A stretch of 64,000 nt of DNA from Cricetibacter osteomyelitidis (GTDB lineage Bacteria > Pseudomonadota > Gammaproteobacteria > Enterobacterales > Pasteurellaceae). How positions within the stretch are numbered: the stretch's first letter is position 1; every line of letters begins with the position of its first letter. Positions 17,857 to 26,851 of the stretch are shown here, piece by piece. The notes below the pieces were generated by a model that saw only the letters and a program-made list of their open reading frames with translations, was not told where the DNA came from and did no database searches. The position numbers and the translations under genes are program-made. The DNA lies in contig NZ_SLYB01000012.1 of the NCBI RefSeq assembly GCF_004340985.1, positions 1-64,000 on the forward strand, written 5' to 3'.

Positions 17857-19716
17857 ATGGCAATTGAACAATTACACGGCATCAGTAAAACTTGGGTAAG
17901 TAAAGCGATTTTAGGCGTAATCGCGGTTTCTTTCGTAATTAGTGGTGTCGCCGGTTATATGTTTACTCAACAAGATACTTCCGCTGTGAAAGTGAATGGT
18001 GAAGAGGTTTCACAACGTTCCTTTCAACAAACTTACGAACAGCAATATCGTCAACAAAGTCAACAGCTTGGCGAGCAATTTGCCGCATTGGCAGACTCTC
18101 CGGAATTTACCACCGCACTTAGACAAAATGTACTGAACGAATTAATTAACCAAGAATTGCTGCGTCAATATGTGAAAGAGCTTAATTTAGATGTAAGTGA
18201 TGAACATATAAAAATGGCCATTGTAAGTTCACCGATATTTCAGACTAACGGTAAATTTGATAACGCAAAATATCAACAATTGTTGACCGGTAACGGCATT
18301 ACCGCAGAAACCTATGCGGGCTATATGCGTCAGGATTTGAAATTAACCCAATTACAAAACGGTATTTTAGCTTCTGATTTTGTGGCGCCCGCTCAAGCGG
18401 AAATGTTGGCAAAAGCTTTTTTCCAGGTGCGTAAAGTGCGTTTGGCTCAATTGCCTTTAGCTGCTGAAATCGCCAAACAAACAGTAACCGAGCAAGAAAT
18501 GCAGGATTATTACAACAATAATAAAGCGGCATTTTTAGAACCGGAACAAGTTAAAGTGCAATATCTTGATTTAAATCGTAAAGCGTTGGAAGACAAAATC
18601 AAAGTAACAGACGTGGAAGTGGCTCAATATTATCAAGATAATAAGGCACAATATATGCAACAACATTTGGCTCACATTCAGTTAGCCAATGAGCAAGATG
18701 CAAACCGCATTTATCAAGATTTACAAAATGGCAGTGATTTTGCTGAATTGGCAAAAATTAATTCACAAGATAAACCGTCAGCAGTAAACGGCGGTGATTT
18801 AAGCTGGTTACCGGCAGGTGCACTACCGATGACTTTTGAAGCCGCAGCAAATAGCCTGGCGGTGGGGCAATACAGCCAACCGGTAAAAGTAGATAACAGC
18901 TATCACATCATCAAAGTATTAGAGCGTAAAGAACGCCCGTTAGATCAGGTAAAAGCAGAGATTACCACTAAAGTTCGCAATGATTTATTTGCCAATGAAT
19001 TTTATAAAGTAGAAAAACAAGCGGATGAAAAAGCCTTTGAAGATCAAAGCAGTTTGAATGCTGCAGCACAGGCCGCGGGTGTGAAAATCAACGAAACCAG
19101 TTATTTCTCTCGCAACGATGTGCCGCAAGCGTTAAATTATCCGAATGTAGTTTCTAATATTTTTAGTGATAATTTAGTTAATGGCGGGGCAAACTCTAAC
19201 GCGATCAGCGTGGGCGAGCAACATTCGGTCGTATTCCGCGTGGTGGATCACAAAGCCGAAGGTATTAAACCGTTTGAGCAGGCAAAAGCGGATATTGAAT
19301 CCTATCTAAAACGCCAAAAAGCAGAAGCCGTTGTATTAACGAATGCCGCAGATGCAGTGAAAGCCTTAAGTGAAAATGCCGATGCAACAGTGGCAGGTGT
19401 CAGTTTTGGTGCGGAGCAACAATTCAGCTATATTAATGTGCAAGATCCGGTGTTAGCCAATAGTATTTTCACTATGTCTAAACCACAAAACGGCAAACCA
19501 ACATTTCAAGCGGTAAGAAGCGGCAATGGCGATATTGCCATTGCAAAGTTAACCCAAGTGGATGAACCGACAATCAGCGAACAAGATATGACGTCCTTCA
19601 CCGCACAATACGCTCAAATGCAACAGGCTGATATGTTCGCCCAATTATTACAAGCTCTACGAGCAAAAGCGAAAATTGAAGTGAATGAGAGCTTTATTAA
19701 TCAAGCAAGTGAGTAA
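17857..19716 (+). CDS. ppiD: Periplasmic folding chaperone PpiD
   Basis: A 619-residue inner-membrane-anchored chaperone next to the Sec translocon. A short cytosolic N-terminus is followed by one membrane segment (about residues 16-34, ILGVIAVSFVISGVAGYMF), a SurA-like N-terminal domain, a parvulin-like domain (about 268-358, HLAHIQLANEQDANRIYQDL) and a C-terminal domain. AAAAAGGC precedes the ATG at 17857; a longer in-frame start at 17773 falls in the upstream terminator. It is monocistronic between two terminators. Confidence 0.95.
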   Translation: MAIEQLHGISKTWVSKAILGVIAVSFVISGVAGYMFTQQDTSAVKVNGEEVSQRSFQQTYEQQYRQQSQQLGEQFAALADSPEFTTALRQNVLNELINQELLRQYVKELNLDVSDEHIKMAIVSSPIFQTNGKFDNAKYQQLLTGNGITAETYAGYMRQDLKLTQLQNGILASDFVAPAQAEMLAKAFFQVRKVRLAQLPLAAEIAKQTVTEQEMQDYYNNNKAAFLEPEQVKVQYLDLNRKALEDKIKVTDVEVAQYYQDNKAQYMQQHLAHIQLANEQDANRIYQDLQNGSDFAELAKINSQDKPSAVNGGDLSWLPAGALPMTFEAAANSLAVGQYSQPVKVDNSYHIIKVLERKERPLDQVKAEITTKVRNDLFANEFYKVEKQADEKAFEDQSSLNAAAQAAGVKINETSYFSRNDVPQALNYPNVVSNIFSDNLVNGGANSNAISVGEQHSVVFRVVDHKAEGIKPFEQAKADIESYLKRQKAEAVVLTNAADAVKALSENADATVAGVSFGAEQQFSYINVQDPVLANSIFTMSKPQNGKPTFQAVRSGNGDIAIAKLTQVDEPTISEQDMTSFTAQYAQMQQADMFAQLLQALRAKAKIEVNESFINQASE

Positions 19717-19733
19717 TTACACTGAGTTTTGAT

Positions 19734-19758
19734 AAGGAAGGCTTGAACCTTCCTTTTT
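19734..19758 (+). terminator. Terminator after ppiD
   Basis: An 8-bp stem (aaggaagg / ccttcctt) with loop cttgaa is followed by TTT. Confidence 0.8.
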
Positions 19759-19863
19759 ATGAGAAATTTAAAATTCACTGGATTTCCACCGCACTTTATG
19801 GTATAAAACGCACCGTTATTTTGGCTTTTCAAAATAGCGGATGATTAATTTACTAAAACACAT

Positions 19864-19928
19864 ACATATCTGCACGGCAAATTGGGGTGCTTGGATCTTT
19901 GGATTGAGGTTCAATTTGTTTGATATGT
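19864..19928 (+). promoter_or_regulatory. Structured rpsB leader with possible pseudoknot (candidate S2 autoregulatory element)
   Basis: An outer helix acatatc / gatatgt (19864-19870 with 19922-19928) encloses a second helix caaattg / caatttg (19878-19884 with 19912-19918). A crossing pair, gcac (19872-19875) with gtgc (19887-19890), would form a pseudoknot. The rpsB-tsf leader of gamma-proteobacteria is known to carry a conserved structure through which S2 represses its own operon. The assignment here is from hand-drawn pairing only. Confidence 0.6.
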
Positions 19929-19962
19929 AGAGGCTAAACCCAAATTAAATAAGGAAAAAATT

Positions 19963-20700
19963 ATGGCACAAGTTTCAATGCGCGATATGCTTCAAGCTGG
20001 CGTTCATTTTGGTCACCAAACTCGTTACTGGAATCCAAAAATGAAATCTTACATTTATGGTCCGCGTAATGGTGTTCATATCATTAATCTTGAAAAAACC
20101 GTTCCAATGTTCAACGATGCGTTAAACGCATTAGGTCGTATTGCTCAAAACAACGGTAAAATTCTTTTTGTTGGTACAAAACGTGCAGCGGCCGAGTCAG
20201 TTCAAGCAGCAGCATTAGACTGTCAACAATTCTACGTGAACCATCGTTGGTTAGGTGGTATGTTGACTAACTGGAAAACAGTTCGTCAATCAATCAAACG
20301 TTTAAAAGATTTAGAAACTCAATCTCAAGACGGTACTTTCGATAAATTAACGAAAAAAGAAGCGTTAATGCGTACTCGTGAGATGGAAAAATTAGAATTA
20401 AGCCTTGGCGGTATCAAAGATATGGCCGGTCTTCCGGATGCGTTGTTCGTTATTGCGGCTGACCACGAACATATCGCAATCAAAGAAGCAAACAACTTGG
20501 GTATCCCTGTATTTGCTATCGTTGATACTAACTCCAGCCCGGACGGCGTTGATTACGTAATCCCGGGTAACGACGATGCAACCCGTGCAATCCAATTATA
20601 TTTAACAGCGGCAGCCGCTGCGGTTAAAGAAGCAAAAGGTGCTAACACCGTTGCTGAAGCGGATTTTGTTGCAGAAGAAGCAGAGCAGGCAGCAGAATAA
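19963..20700 (+). CDS. rpsB: 30S ribosomal protein S2
   Basis: 245 residues. [20 protein letters not shown] followed by [24 protein letters not shown] and [13 protein letters not shown] are diagnostic. AAGGAAAAA precedes the ATG. It opens the rpsB-tsf unit, is separated from tsf by two hairpins, and is probably autoregulated through its leader. Codon use is strongly biased, as expected of a highly expressed gene. Confidence 0.98.
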   Translation: MAQVSMRDMLQAGVHFGHQTRYWNPKMKSYIYGPRNGVHIINLEKTVPMFNDALNALGRIAQNNGKILFVGTKRAAAESVQAAALDCQQFYVNHRWLGGMLTNWKTVRQSIKRLKDLETQSQDGTFDKLTKKEALMRTREMEKLELSLGGIKDMAGLPDALFVIAADHEHIAIKEANNLGIPVFAIVDTNSSPDGVDYVIPGNDDATRAIQLYLTAAAAAVKEAKGANTVAEADFVAEEAEQAAE

Positions 20701-20711
20701 TTCTGTAATGC

Positions 20712-20737
20712 TTAATAAGGCTGTCAGCCCTTATTAA
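20712..20737 (+). other. First intergenic hairpin between rpsB and tsf
   Basis: ttaataagg (20712-20720) pairs with ccttattaa (20729-20737), extended inward by gct/agc with one bulged base. There is no T-run, so it is more likely a processing or stability element than a terminator. Confidence 0.6.
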
Positions 20738-20758
20738 CCATCAAATACATAATGGGTT

Positions 20759-20793
20759 AGCAGGGGGCTTAAAAATAAGTTCCCTGCTTTTTT
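20759..20793 (+). terminator. Attenuator-like terminator between rpsB and tsf
   Basis: agcaggg (20759-20765) pairs with ccctgct (20782-20788), with inner pairing ctta/taag, and is followed by a T-run. An incomplete terminator at this point in E. coli makes rpsB and tsf partly co-transcribed. Confidence 0.7.
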
Positions 20794-20841
20794 ATCAAAA
20801 GTGCGGTCGAAAATCAGGCCGAACGGAAAGAGGATTTAAAA

Positions 20842-21687
20842 ATGGCTGAAATTACAGCATCATTAGTAAAAGAATTACGTGATCGTACCGGTGCGGGTAT
20901 GATGGAATGTAAAAAAGCGTTAGTAGAAGCAAACGGTGATATCGAATTAGCCATCGACAATATGCGTAAATCAGGCCAAGCGAAAGCCGCTAAAAAAGCG
21001 GGTCGTGTGGCAGCGGAAGGGGTGATCTTAGCTCGCGTTGCAAACGGTTTCGGTGCATTGGTTGAAATGAACTGTGAAACCGACTTCGTAGCAAAAGATG
21101 CCGGTTTCTTAGCATTAGCTAACGCAGTAGCAGATTTCGCCGTGGCAAACAAAGGTGTTACTATCGAGGCATTACAAGCACAATTTGAAGAACAACGTGC
21201 AGCATTAGTAGCGAAAATCGGTGAAAACATGAATATCCGTCGCGTTCAATTCTTAGATGGTGATTTAATCGCTTCTTACTTGCACGGTGCGAAAATCGGT
21301 GTATTAGTTGCCGGTCAAGGTTCTGAAGAAGAATTACGTAAAGTTGCTATGCATGTTGCTGCAAGCCGTCCAGATTATGTGAATCCGTCTGATGTACCTG
21401 CCGATGTGGTTGAACATGAGCGTCAAATTCAAGTGGATATCGCAATACAATCCGGTAAACCACGTGAAATCGCAGAGAAAATGGTTGAAGGTCGTATGAA
21501 AAAATTCACCGGCGAAGTTTCTTTAACCGGTCAGGCATTCGTAATGGATCCTTCACAATCAGTAGGTGACTACTTGAAATCTGTGAACAGCAGCGTTTCT
21601 AATTTCATTCGTTTTGAAGTGGGCGAGGGGATTGAGAAAGTAGAAACTGACTTTGCTGCTGAAGTTGCGGCAATGCAAAAAATCTAA
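20842..21687 (+). CDS. tsf: Translation elongation factor Ts
   Basis: EF-Ts, the nucleotide exchange factor for EF-Tu, 281 residues. The N-terminal domain has [20 protein letters not shown]; the core has [21 protein letters not shown] and [27 protein letters not shown] precedes the ATG. An uptake signal lies at about 20800, between the attenuator and the start. It is followed by a terminator and then pyrH. Confidence 0.98.
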   Translation: MAEITASLVKELRDRTGAGMMECKKALVEANGDIELAIDNMRKSGQAKAAKKAGRVAAEGVILARVANGFGALVEMNCETDFVAKDAGFLALANAVADFAVANKGVTIEALQAQFEEQRAALVAKIGENMNIRRVQFLDGDLIASYLHGAKIGVLVAGQGSEEELRKVAMHVAASRPDYVNPSDVPADVVEHERQIQVDIAIQSGKPREIAEKMVEGRMKKFTGEVSLTGQAFVMDPSQSVGDYLKSVNSSVSNFIRFEVGEGIEKVETDFAAEVAAMQKI

Positions 21688-21698
21688 TTATTGATAGC

Positions 21699-21727
21699 AA
21701 AGGCGAGCGAAGTTCTCGCCTTTTCTT
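21699..21727 (+). terminator. Terminator after tsf
   Basis: A 9-bp stem (aaaggcgag / ctcgccttt) with a 7-nt loop and a T-rich tail lies 12 bp after the tsf stop. Confidence 0.8.
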
Positions 21728-21753
21728 TGGATAAATTTCGTAGGGTAGAACAA

Positions 21754-22470
21754 ATGAACGAAGCGAAATATAAACGAATTTTATTAAAATTAAGCGGCGA
21801 AGCATTACAAGGTGCGGAAGGATTCGGTATCGATCCGTCTATTCTTGATCGTATGGCAATCGAAATCAAAGAATTGCTGGCGATGGGCGTTGAAGTGGGC
21901 GTAGTGCTTGGCGGCGGCAACTTATTCCGTGGTGCAAAATTAGCGAAAGCCGGTATGAACCGCGTAGTAGGCGACCATATGGGGATGTTGGCCACTGTAA
22001 TGAACGGTTTGGCGATGCGTGATGCGTTACACCGTGCCGATGTGAATGCAAAATTGATGTCGGCTTTTCAATTAAACGGTATTTGTGATACTTATAACTG
22101 GTCTGAAGCTATTAAGATGTTGCGTGAGAAACGTGTGGTGATTTTTTCCGGCGGTACAGGCAGCCCGTTTTTTACCACAGATTCAGCAGCTTGCTTACGC
22201 GGTATCGAAATCGAAGCGGATGTGGTGTTAAAAGCGACTAAAGTTGACGGTGTCTATGATTGTGATCCGGCTAAGAATCCGGAGGCGAAACTCTATCCGC
22301 AACTGACCTACGCTGAAGTTATCGATAAAGAATTACAAGTAATGGACTTAGCGGCATTTACCTTGGCTCGCGATCACGGCTTGCCGATTCGCGTATTCAA
22401 TATGGGCAAACCGGGGGCGTTAAAACGTGTGATTACCGGTGAAGCGGAAGGTACATTGATTACCGAATAA
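21754..22470 (+). CDS. pyrH: UMP kinase
   Basis: Phosphorylates UMP to UDP, essential in pyrimidine supply. 238 residues of the amino-acid-kinase fold: [14 protein letters not shown] at the N-terminus, [19 protein letters not shown], then [19 protein letters not shown] and the C-terminal [10 protein letters not shown]. The ATG at 21754 gives the family N-terminus MNEAKYKRI; a longer in-frame start overlaps the tsf terminator. Confidence 0.97.
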   Translation: MNEAKYKRILLKLSGEALQGAEGFGIDPSILDRMAIEIKELLAMGVEVGVVLGGGNLFRGAKLAKAGMNRVVGDHMGMLATVMNGLAMRDALHRADVNAKLMSAFQLNGICDTYNWSEAIKMLREKRVVIFSGGTGSPFFTTDSAACLRGIEIEADVVLKATKVDGVYDCDPAKNPEAKLYPQLTYAEVIDKELQVMDLAAFTLARDHGLPIRVFNMGKPGALKRVITGEAEGTLITE

Positions 22471-22486
22471 AAACTTTTCAAATTTT

Positions 22487-22512
22487 GACCGCACTTTTCC
22501 AAGTGCGGTCAT
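22487..22512. terminator. Paired uptake-signal hairpin after pyrH
   Basis: Two inverted uptake-signal cores, gaccgcactt (22487-22496) and aagtgcggtc (22501-22510), form a perfect 10-bp stem with loop ttcc. Inverted uptake-signal pairs are a known terminator type in Haemophilus. The T-run here is poor. Confidence 0.65.
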
Positions 22513-22525
22513 AATTCTCCGCAAT

Positions 22526-22552
22526 ATTCTATCAATCAAGTACTATCAAGCC
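22526..22552 (+). repeat. Left copy of a 27-bp promoter-like direct repeat flanking the Sel1 gene
   Basis: About 22 of 27 positions match 24140-24166, including aatcaagta and atcaa at the same spacing. TACTAT at 22541-22546 could be a -10 box. It ends 30 bp before the Sel1-protein start, as the other copy ends 33 bp before frr. Confidence 0.6.
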
Positions 22553-22582
22553 TCGCTTTCATCATATTTATTGGTAATTTAT

Positions 22583-24103
22583 ATGTCTAAACTTTATATT
22601 TTTTTATTGTCACTAGTTCTTTTCATTCATCCTGCAAGTGCTCAACCAGTGAATTCGCCACTTTTTGAAGTTCCTAAAGATAATAGCATTACAGAAAACA
22701 TGATTCATTCCGCAGAACAAGGGAATAAAACAGCACAATATACATTGGCAACGTTGTATTTTAATGGCGGAACAAGACTATTTCCCTTAGATTATGATAA
22801 AGCTCGATACTGGTATTTGAAAGCCGCAGAGCAAGGGCATACTTCGGCACAATTAATTCTTGCTCTTATTTATGAATTAGGATTTGATCTTGAACCGGAC
22901 AAAGAACAAGCCTTACACTGGTATCAAGAAGTGCGAAAATCCGATCCTAGCATAATTGATGCAGAAAATAGTATAAAAAAAATACAACAAGCTGATTACA
23001 ATGTAAGTCAAAAACAGTACGTAGTCGGTATGACATTCTTGGCATGGGCAGATGAAAATTCACAAAGGGAAAGTTCTTTTTTGCAAATAAGCAAGGATTT
23101 GTTAGTCCGTTCTGCCAGTCAAGGAAATTCAGATGCCCAGTATTATCTTGTATTACTTTGGGAAACAGGAAATAAATTAAATTTAGCTGCATCGGATGTC
23201 GCTCGTTGGGCATCACAGGTAACGGGAGATGGCAAGGCCTATGCCAAAAAAGTTTTGTCTGGCTTGTATTTAGCCGGAAATGGTGTTGAAAAAGATGAGA
23301 AAAAATCGTTTGAATTGTTACAACAGGCAACACAGCTGGATTCTAGTTATGTCCCCGCTTTGGCAAAATATTATTACAACGGCATTGGTACTCCAAAAAA
23401 TGTAAATTACGCTTTAGAGTTATTAGAACAAAGAAGCGAAAATTCAGAAGCGTTATTCACGTTGGGTGCTTTTTATCATAGTGATCCTAAATTAAAAAAT
23501 GAACAAAAGTCTTTTGAGTATATGGAACAGGCTGCTGATAAAGGACACCCTATTGCAATGTTATCTATTGGGCTTTTTTATTCTGAAGGCCTAGTTGTAT
23601 CACGAAGTACGGCAGAAGCGATAAATTGGTTCAATAAAGCACAAGAGAAAGCTAAGGAAATGAATGCAATAAGTGCTCTTACAAAGTTCGTTGAAGATTC
23701 TGTTGAAGGTGTAGCAACTCGTAGTAATGCCAAAGCCGATGAATATTTTTCAAACGGCTTTTTATATCGCACTGCTTCATTTGTTAAACAAGATTTTACC
23801 AAAGCGAGATTTTTCTTTGAAAAAGCGGCAAAAGAGCATTATGCCCCTGCTTTATTTCATTTAGCTGAAATGTATGAATTGGGCGAAGGCGTAGAAATAG
23901 ATCAAAAGAAAGCATTTGAGCTGTATCAACAAGCGGCAATACATGGTGATACGGAAGCCCAAGTAAAAGTAGCCGATTTTTATCGGAATGGTTTTGCTAC
24001 TAATAAAAATATTAATAAAGCAAAAGAGTGGTATCAAAAAGCAGCTTTAGGAAAAGGTGAATTTGCAGAACAAGCCAAATTGATACTGAAAAATATGGAT
24101 TAG
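22583..24103 (+). CDS. Secreted Sel1-repeat protein inserted between pyrH and frr
   Basis: A 506-residue protein with a signal peptide (MSKLYIFLLSLVLFIHPASA, cleavage near Gln21) and many Sel1-like helical repeats, for example AEQGNKTAQYTLATLYFNGG, AAEQGHTSAQLILALIYELG, AADKGHPIAMLSIGLFYSEG and AAKEHYAPALFHLAEMYELG. Such repeats bind proteins, often in the periplasm or outer envelope. The ATG at 22583 is chosen; an earlier TTG is in frame at 22571. The usual gene order is pyrH-frr, so this is an added gene. Its A/T-rich codon choices look different from its ribosomal-type neighbours. The specific role is unknown. Confidence 0.85.
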   Translation: MSKLYIFLLSLVLFIHPASAQPVNSPLFEVPKDNSITENMIHSAEQGNKTAQYTLATLYFNGGTRLFPLDYDKARYWYLKAAEQGHTSAQLILALIYELGFDLEPDKEQALHWYQEVRKSDPSIIDAENSIKKIQQADYNVSQKQYVVGMTFLAWADENSQRESSFLQISKDLLVRSASQGNSDAQYYLVLLWETGNKLNLAASDVARWASQVTGDGKAYAKKVLSGLYLAGNGVEKDEKKSFELLQQATQLDSSYVPALAKYYYNGIGTPKNVNYALELLEQRSENSEALFTLGAFYHSDPKLKNEQKSFEYMEQAADKGHPIAMLSIGLFYSEGLVVSRSTAEAINWFNKAQEKAKEMNAISALTKFVEDSVEGVATRSNAKADEYFSNGFLYRTASFVKQDFTKARFFFEKAAKEHYAPALFHLAEMYELGEGVEIDQKKAFELYQQAAIHGDTEAQVKVADFYRNGFATNKNINKAKEWYQKAALGKGEFAEQAKLILKNMD

Positions 24104-24139
24104 TTGTAGTAAAAACGGAAAACAAAAGTTCTAGTCAAA

Positions 24140-24166
24140 ATTCTCTAAATCAAGTAAAATCAAACC
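24140..24166 (+). repeat. Right copy of the 27-bp promoter-like direct repeat, upstream of frr
   Basis: Similar to 22526-22552. TAAAAT at 24155-24160 is a plausible frr -10 box. The two copies bracket the Sel1 gene. Confidence 0.6.
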
Positions 24167-24199
24167 GTTTTATCTGTTTTTAACAAGAAGGATTACATT

Positions 24200-24757
24200 G
24201 TGATTAACGAAATCAAAAAAGATACGCAAGATCGTATGGAAAAAAGCCTTGAAGCTTTTAAACATCAAATTGCTAAAATCCGTACCGGTCGCGCTCATCC
24301 AAGTTTGTTGGATAGTATTCAAGTAGAATATTATGGTTCTGCCACGCCATTACGCCAAGTGGCTAACGTCGTGGCGGAAGATGCCCGCACTTTGGCAGTG
24401 ACTGTGTTTGATCGTTCTTTGATTCAAGCGGTTGAAAAAGCGATTTTAACTTCTGATTTAGGGTTAAATCCGGCTTCTGCGGGAACGACTATCCGTGTAC
24501 CGTTGCCACCGTTGACAGAAGAACGTCGTCGTGATTTAACTAAATTGGTTCGCGGTGAAGCGGAAGGGGCGAAAGTTGCCGTGCGTAACGTACGCCGTGA
24601 TGCGAACGATCAAATTAAAGCATTGTTAAAAGATAAAGAAATCAGCGAAGACGAAGAACGTAAAGCACAAGATGAAATCCAAAAATTGACCGATATATTC
24701 GTGAAAAAAGTGGATGAAGTGTTAGCGGATAAAGAAAAAGAATTAATGGCGTTCTAG
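24200..24757 (+). CDS. frr: Ribosome recycling factor
   Basis: Splits post-termination ribosomes with EF-G. 185 residues, the usual length. [20 protein letters not shown] and the signature [15 protein letters not shown] are clear; [20 protein letters not shown] and the long helical C-terminus match. It starts with GTG, as does E. coli frr, after AAGAAGGA. It probably has its own promoter (TAAAAT at 24155). Confidence 0.98.
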   Translation: MINEIKKDTQDRMEKSLEAFKHQIAKIRTGRAHPSLLDSIQVEYYGSATPLRQVANVVAEDARTLAVTVFDRSLIQAVEKAILTSDLGLNPASAGTTIRVPLPPLTEERRRDLTKLVRGEAEGAKVAVRNVRRDANDQIKALLKDKEISEDEERKAQDEIQKLTDIFVKKVDEVLADKEKELMAF

Positions 24758-24764
24758 TTTAATT

Positions 24765-24786
24765 CTCTCCTGTTTACGAGAGAAGG
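24765..24786. repeat. GTAAAC-loop intergenic hairpin, copy A
   Basis: ttctctc / gagagaa (24765-24771 with 24780-24786) encloses an 8-nt loop whose complement contains GTAAAC. It resembles the hairpins at 39109-39130 and 41153-41173. Confidence 0.55.
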
Positions 24787-24800
24787 TTTGTCAGTAATTA

Positions 24801-24830
24801 GAGACAGCAATATGCTGTCTTTACTTTATC
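24801..24830 (+). terminator. Weak terminator after frr
   Basis: gacagca / tgctgtc (24803-24809 with 24813-24819) around a 3-nt loop is followed by a broken T-rich tail. Some readthrough into dxr is likely. Confidence 0.5.
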
Positions 24831-24860
24831 TTTTGTTATTAAAAGTGCGGTCACAAAATA

Positions 24861-26057
24861 ATGAAAATTCAAAATATTGTTATTCTCGGCTCTACCGGTT
24901 CTATCGGTGCCAGTACGCTTTCTGTGATTGAGCATAATCCTGAAAAATATCGGGCTTTTGCCTTAGTCGGCGGGCGGAATACGGATTTAATGCTGCAACA
25001 ATGTTTGCAATTTCAACCGTCTTTTGCGGCATTGGATGATGAAAATGCAGCCAAAAAACTGGCGGAATTACTCAAAACCTACGGCAGTCACACTCAAGTA
25101 TTAAGCGGTACACAGGCTATTTGTGAATTAGCGGCTCATCCTGAAGCGGATCAAGTAATGGCGGCAATTGTGGGAGCGGCCGGGTTATTGCCGACCTTAT
25201 CAGCAATTAAAGCCGGCAAACGAGTGCTGTTGGCCAATAAAGAAACTTTGGTTACTTGTGGCGGCTTGTTTATCGATGAAGTGCGTAAGCACAACGCGCA
25301 ATTATTGCCGGTGGATAGCGAACATAATGCTATTTTTCAATCCTTACCGCCGCAAGCTCAAACACAAATTGGTTTTTGTCCTTTGCAGGAATTAGGGATC
25401 AATAAAATTGTGTTGACCGGTTCCGGCGGCCCGTTTCGTTATACGGATTTAAGTGAATTTGCCAAGATCACACCGGAACAAGCCGTGGCTCATCCGAATT
25501 GGTCAATGGGTAAAAAAATCTCGGTGGATTCTGCCACTATGATGAATAAAGGCTTGGAATATATTGAAGCCCGTTGGCTGTTTAACGCATCCGCCGATGA
25601 GATGGAAGTAATTATTCATCCACAATCCATTATTCATTCTATGGTGCGTTATATGGATGGTTCAGTGATCGCTCAAATGGGTAATCCCGATATGCGAACC
25701 CCGATTGCAGAAACAATGGCGTATCCGCACCGCACTTTTGCCGGTGTTGAGCCGCTGGATTTCTTCAGAATCAAAGAGCTTACTTTTTTAGAGCCGGATT
25801 ATCAGCGTTATCCTTGTTTGAAACTGGCAATGGATGCCTTTGCTGCGGGACAATATGCTACCACGGCGATGAATGCGGCGAATGAAATTGCGGTAGAGGC
25901 GTTTTTAAACCGCCGAATTAAATTTACCCAAATCGCTAAAGTCAATCAAATGACAGTAGAAAAAACACCAAGCCAGGCTATTCAAAGTATTGATGATGTG
26001 TTGGCGGTGGATAAAAATGCCCGCGAATTGGCAAAACAGATTATTTTAAGTTTATAA
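24861..26057 (+). CDS. dxr: 1-deoxy-D-xylulose 5-phosphate reductoisomerase
   Basis: Second step of the MEP isoprenoid pathway, using NADPH and a divalent metal. 398 residues: the NADPH-binding start [20 protein letters not shown], the metal/substrate region [25 protein letters not shown] and [21 protein letters not shown]. An uptake signal ends about 10 bp before the ATG, leaving little room for a ribosome site. It supplies the precursor for uppS, the next gene. Confidence 0.97.
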   Translation: MKIQNIVILGSTGSIGASTLSVIEHNPEKYRAFALVGGRNTDLMLQQCLQFQPSFAALDDENAAKKLAELLKTYGSHTQVLSGTQAICELAAHPEADQVMAAIVGAAGLLPTLSAIKAGKRVLLANKETLVTCGGLFIDEVRKHNAQLLPVDSEHNAIFQSLPPQAQTQIGFCPLQELGINKIVLTGSGGPFRYTDLSEFAKITPEQAVAHPNWSMGKKISVDSATMMNKGLEYIEARWLFNASADEMEVIIHPQSIIHSMVRYMDGSVIAQMGNPDMRTPIAETMAYPHRTFAGVEPLDFFRIKELTFLEPDYQRYPCLKLAMDAFAAGQYATTAMNAANEIAVEAFLNRRIKFTQIAKVNQMTVEKTPSQAIQSIDDVLAVDKNARELAKQIILSL

Positions 26058-26122
26058 CCTATTCCTTATAACTATGATATAGTGACGGAATATAAAAGAG
26101 CGGTCACTTTTAGAAAAATTTT

Positions 26123-26842
26123 ATGACAGAACTGGATCAGGATAATATACCCCAACACGTTGCGATTATTATGGACGGCAACGGTCGTTGGGCAGAGCAG
26201 CAAGGCAAAATGCGAATTTTCGGCCACAAAAACGGTGTGGCAGCGGTGCGTCGAGCGGTGTCTTTTGCCCGTCAAAACGGCATTAAACTGTTGACGTTAT
26301 ACGCTTTCAGTAGTGAGAACTGGAATCGCCCGGAAGCAGAAGTGAGTGCCTTGATGACTTTATTTACGCAGGCATTGGATATGGAAGTGAAAAAACTGCA
26401 TAAAAACAATATCCGCCTGAATATTATCGGCGATACCGTTCGTTTCAGTGAAAAGTTGCAGGCGAAAATCCGTAAAGCAGAACAATTAACGGAAAATAAT
26501 ACTGCATTGACACTCAATATTGCAGCCAATTACGGCGGCTGTTGGGATATAGTGCAAGCCGCCCGGCAGCTGGCTTCAGAAGTACAGCAAAATCAGTTGG
26601 CTACGGAAGATATTAATGAAGAACTTTTTCAAAAATATTTGGTCACAAAAGAGCAACCCCCGGTAGATTTATTGATCCGCACCAGTGGCGAACAGCGGAT
26701 CAGCAATTTTTTATTGTGGCAAATCGCTTATGCTGAATTGTATTTTTCCGACGTATTATGGCCGGATTTTGACGAAAATGAATTTAAACAGGCAATGCTT
26801 GCCTATCAACAACGCAACCGTCGCTTTGGCGGATCAGAATAA
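26123..26842 (+). CDS. uppS: Undecaprenyl pyrophosphate synthase
   Basis: Cis-prenyltransferase that makes the C55 carrier lipid for peptidoglycan and O-chain. 239 residues. The catalytic Asp lies in AIIMDGNGRWAEQQGK; LYAFSSENWNRP and DLLIRTSGEQRISNFLLWQ bind the two prenyl substrates. A one-mismatch uptake signal (AAAGAGCGGT, 26095) lies just upstream. cdsA begins 10 bp after the stop. Confidence 0.97.
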   Translation: MTELDQDNIPQHVAIIMDGNGRWAEQQGKMRIFGHKNGVAAVRRAVSFARQNGIKLLTLYAFSSENWNRPEAEVSALMTLFTQALDMEVKKLHKNNIRLNIIGDTVRFSEKLQAKIRKAEQLTENNTALTLNIAANYGGCWDIVQAARQLASEVQQNQLATEDINEELFQKYLVTKEQPPVDLLIRTSGEQRISNFLLWQIAYAELYFSDVLWPDFDENEFKQAMLAYQQRNRRFGGSE

Positions 26843-26851
26843 GGAAAAATT

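Noticed and set aside
22583-24103. The Sel1 gene plus neighbours as a new defence or secretion system
   Set aside because: No transposase, integrase, toxin or effector partner lies beside it; only a single added gene between housekeeping genes is visible.
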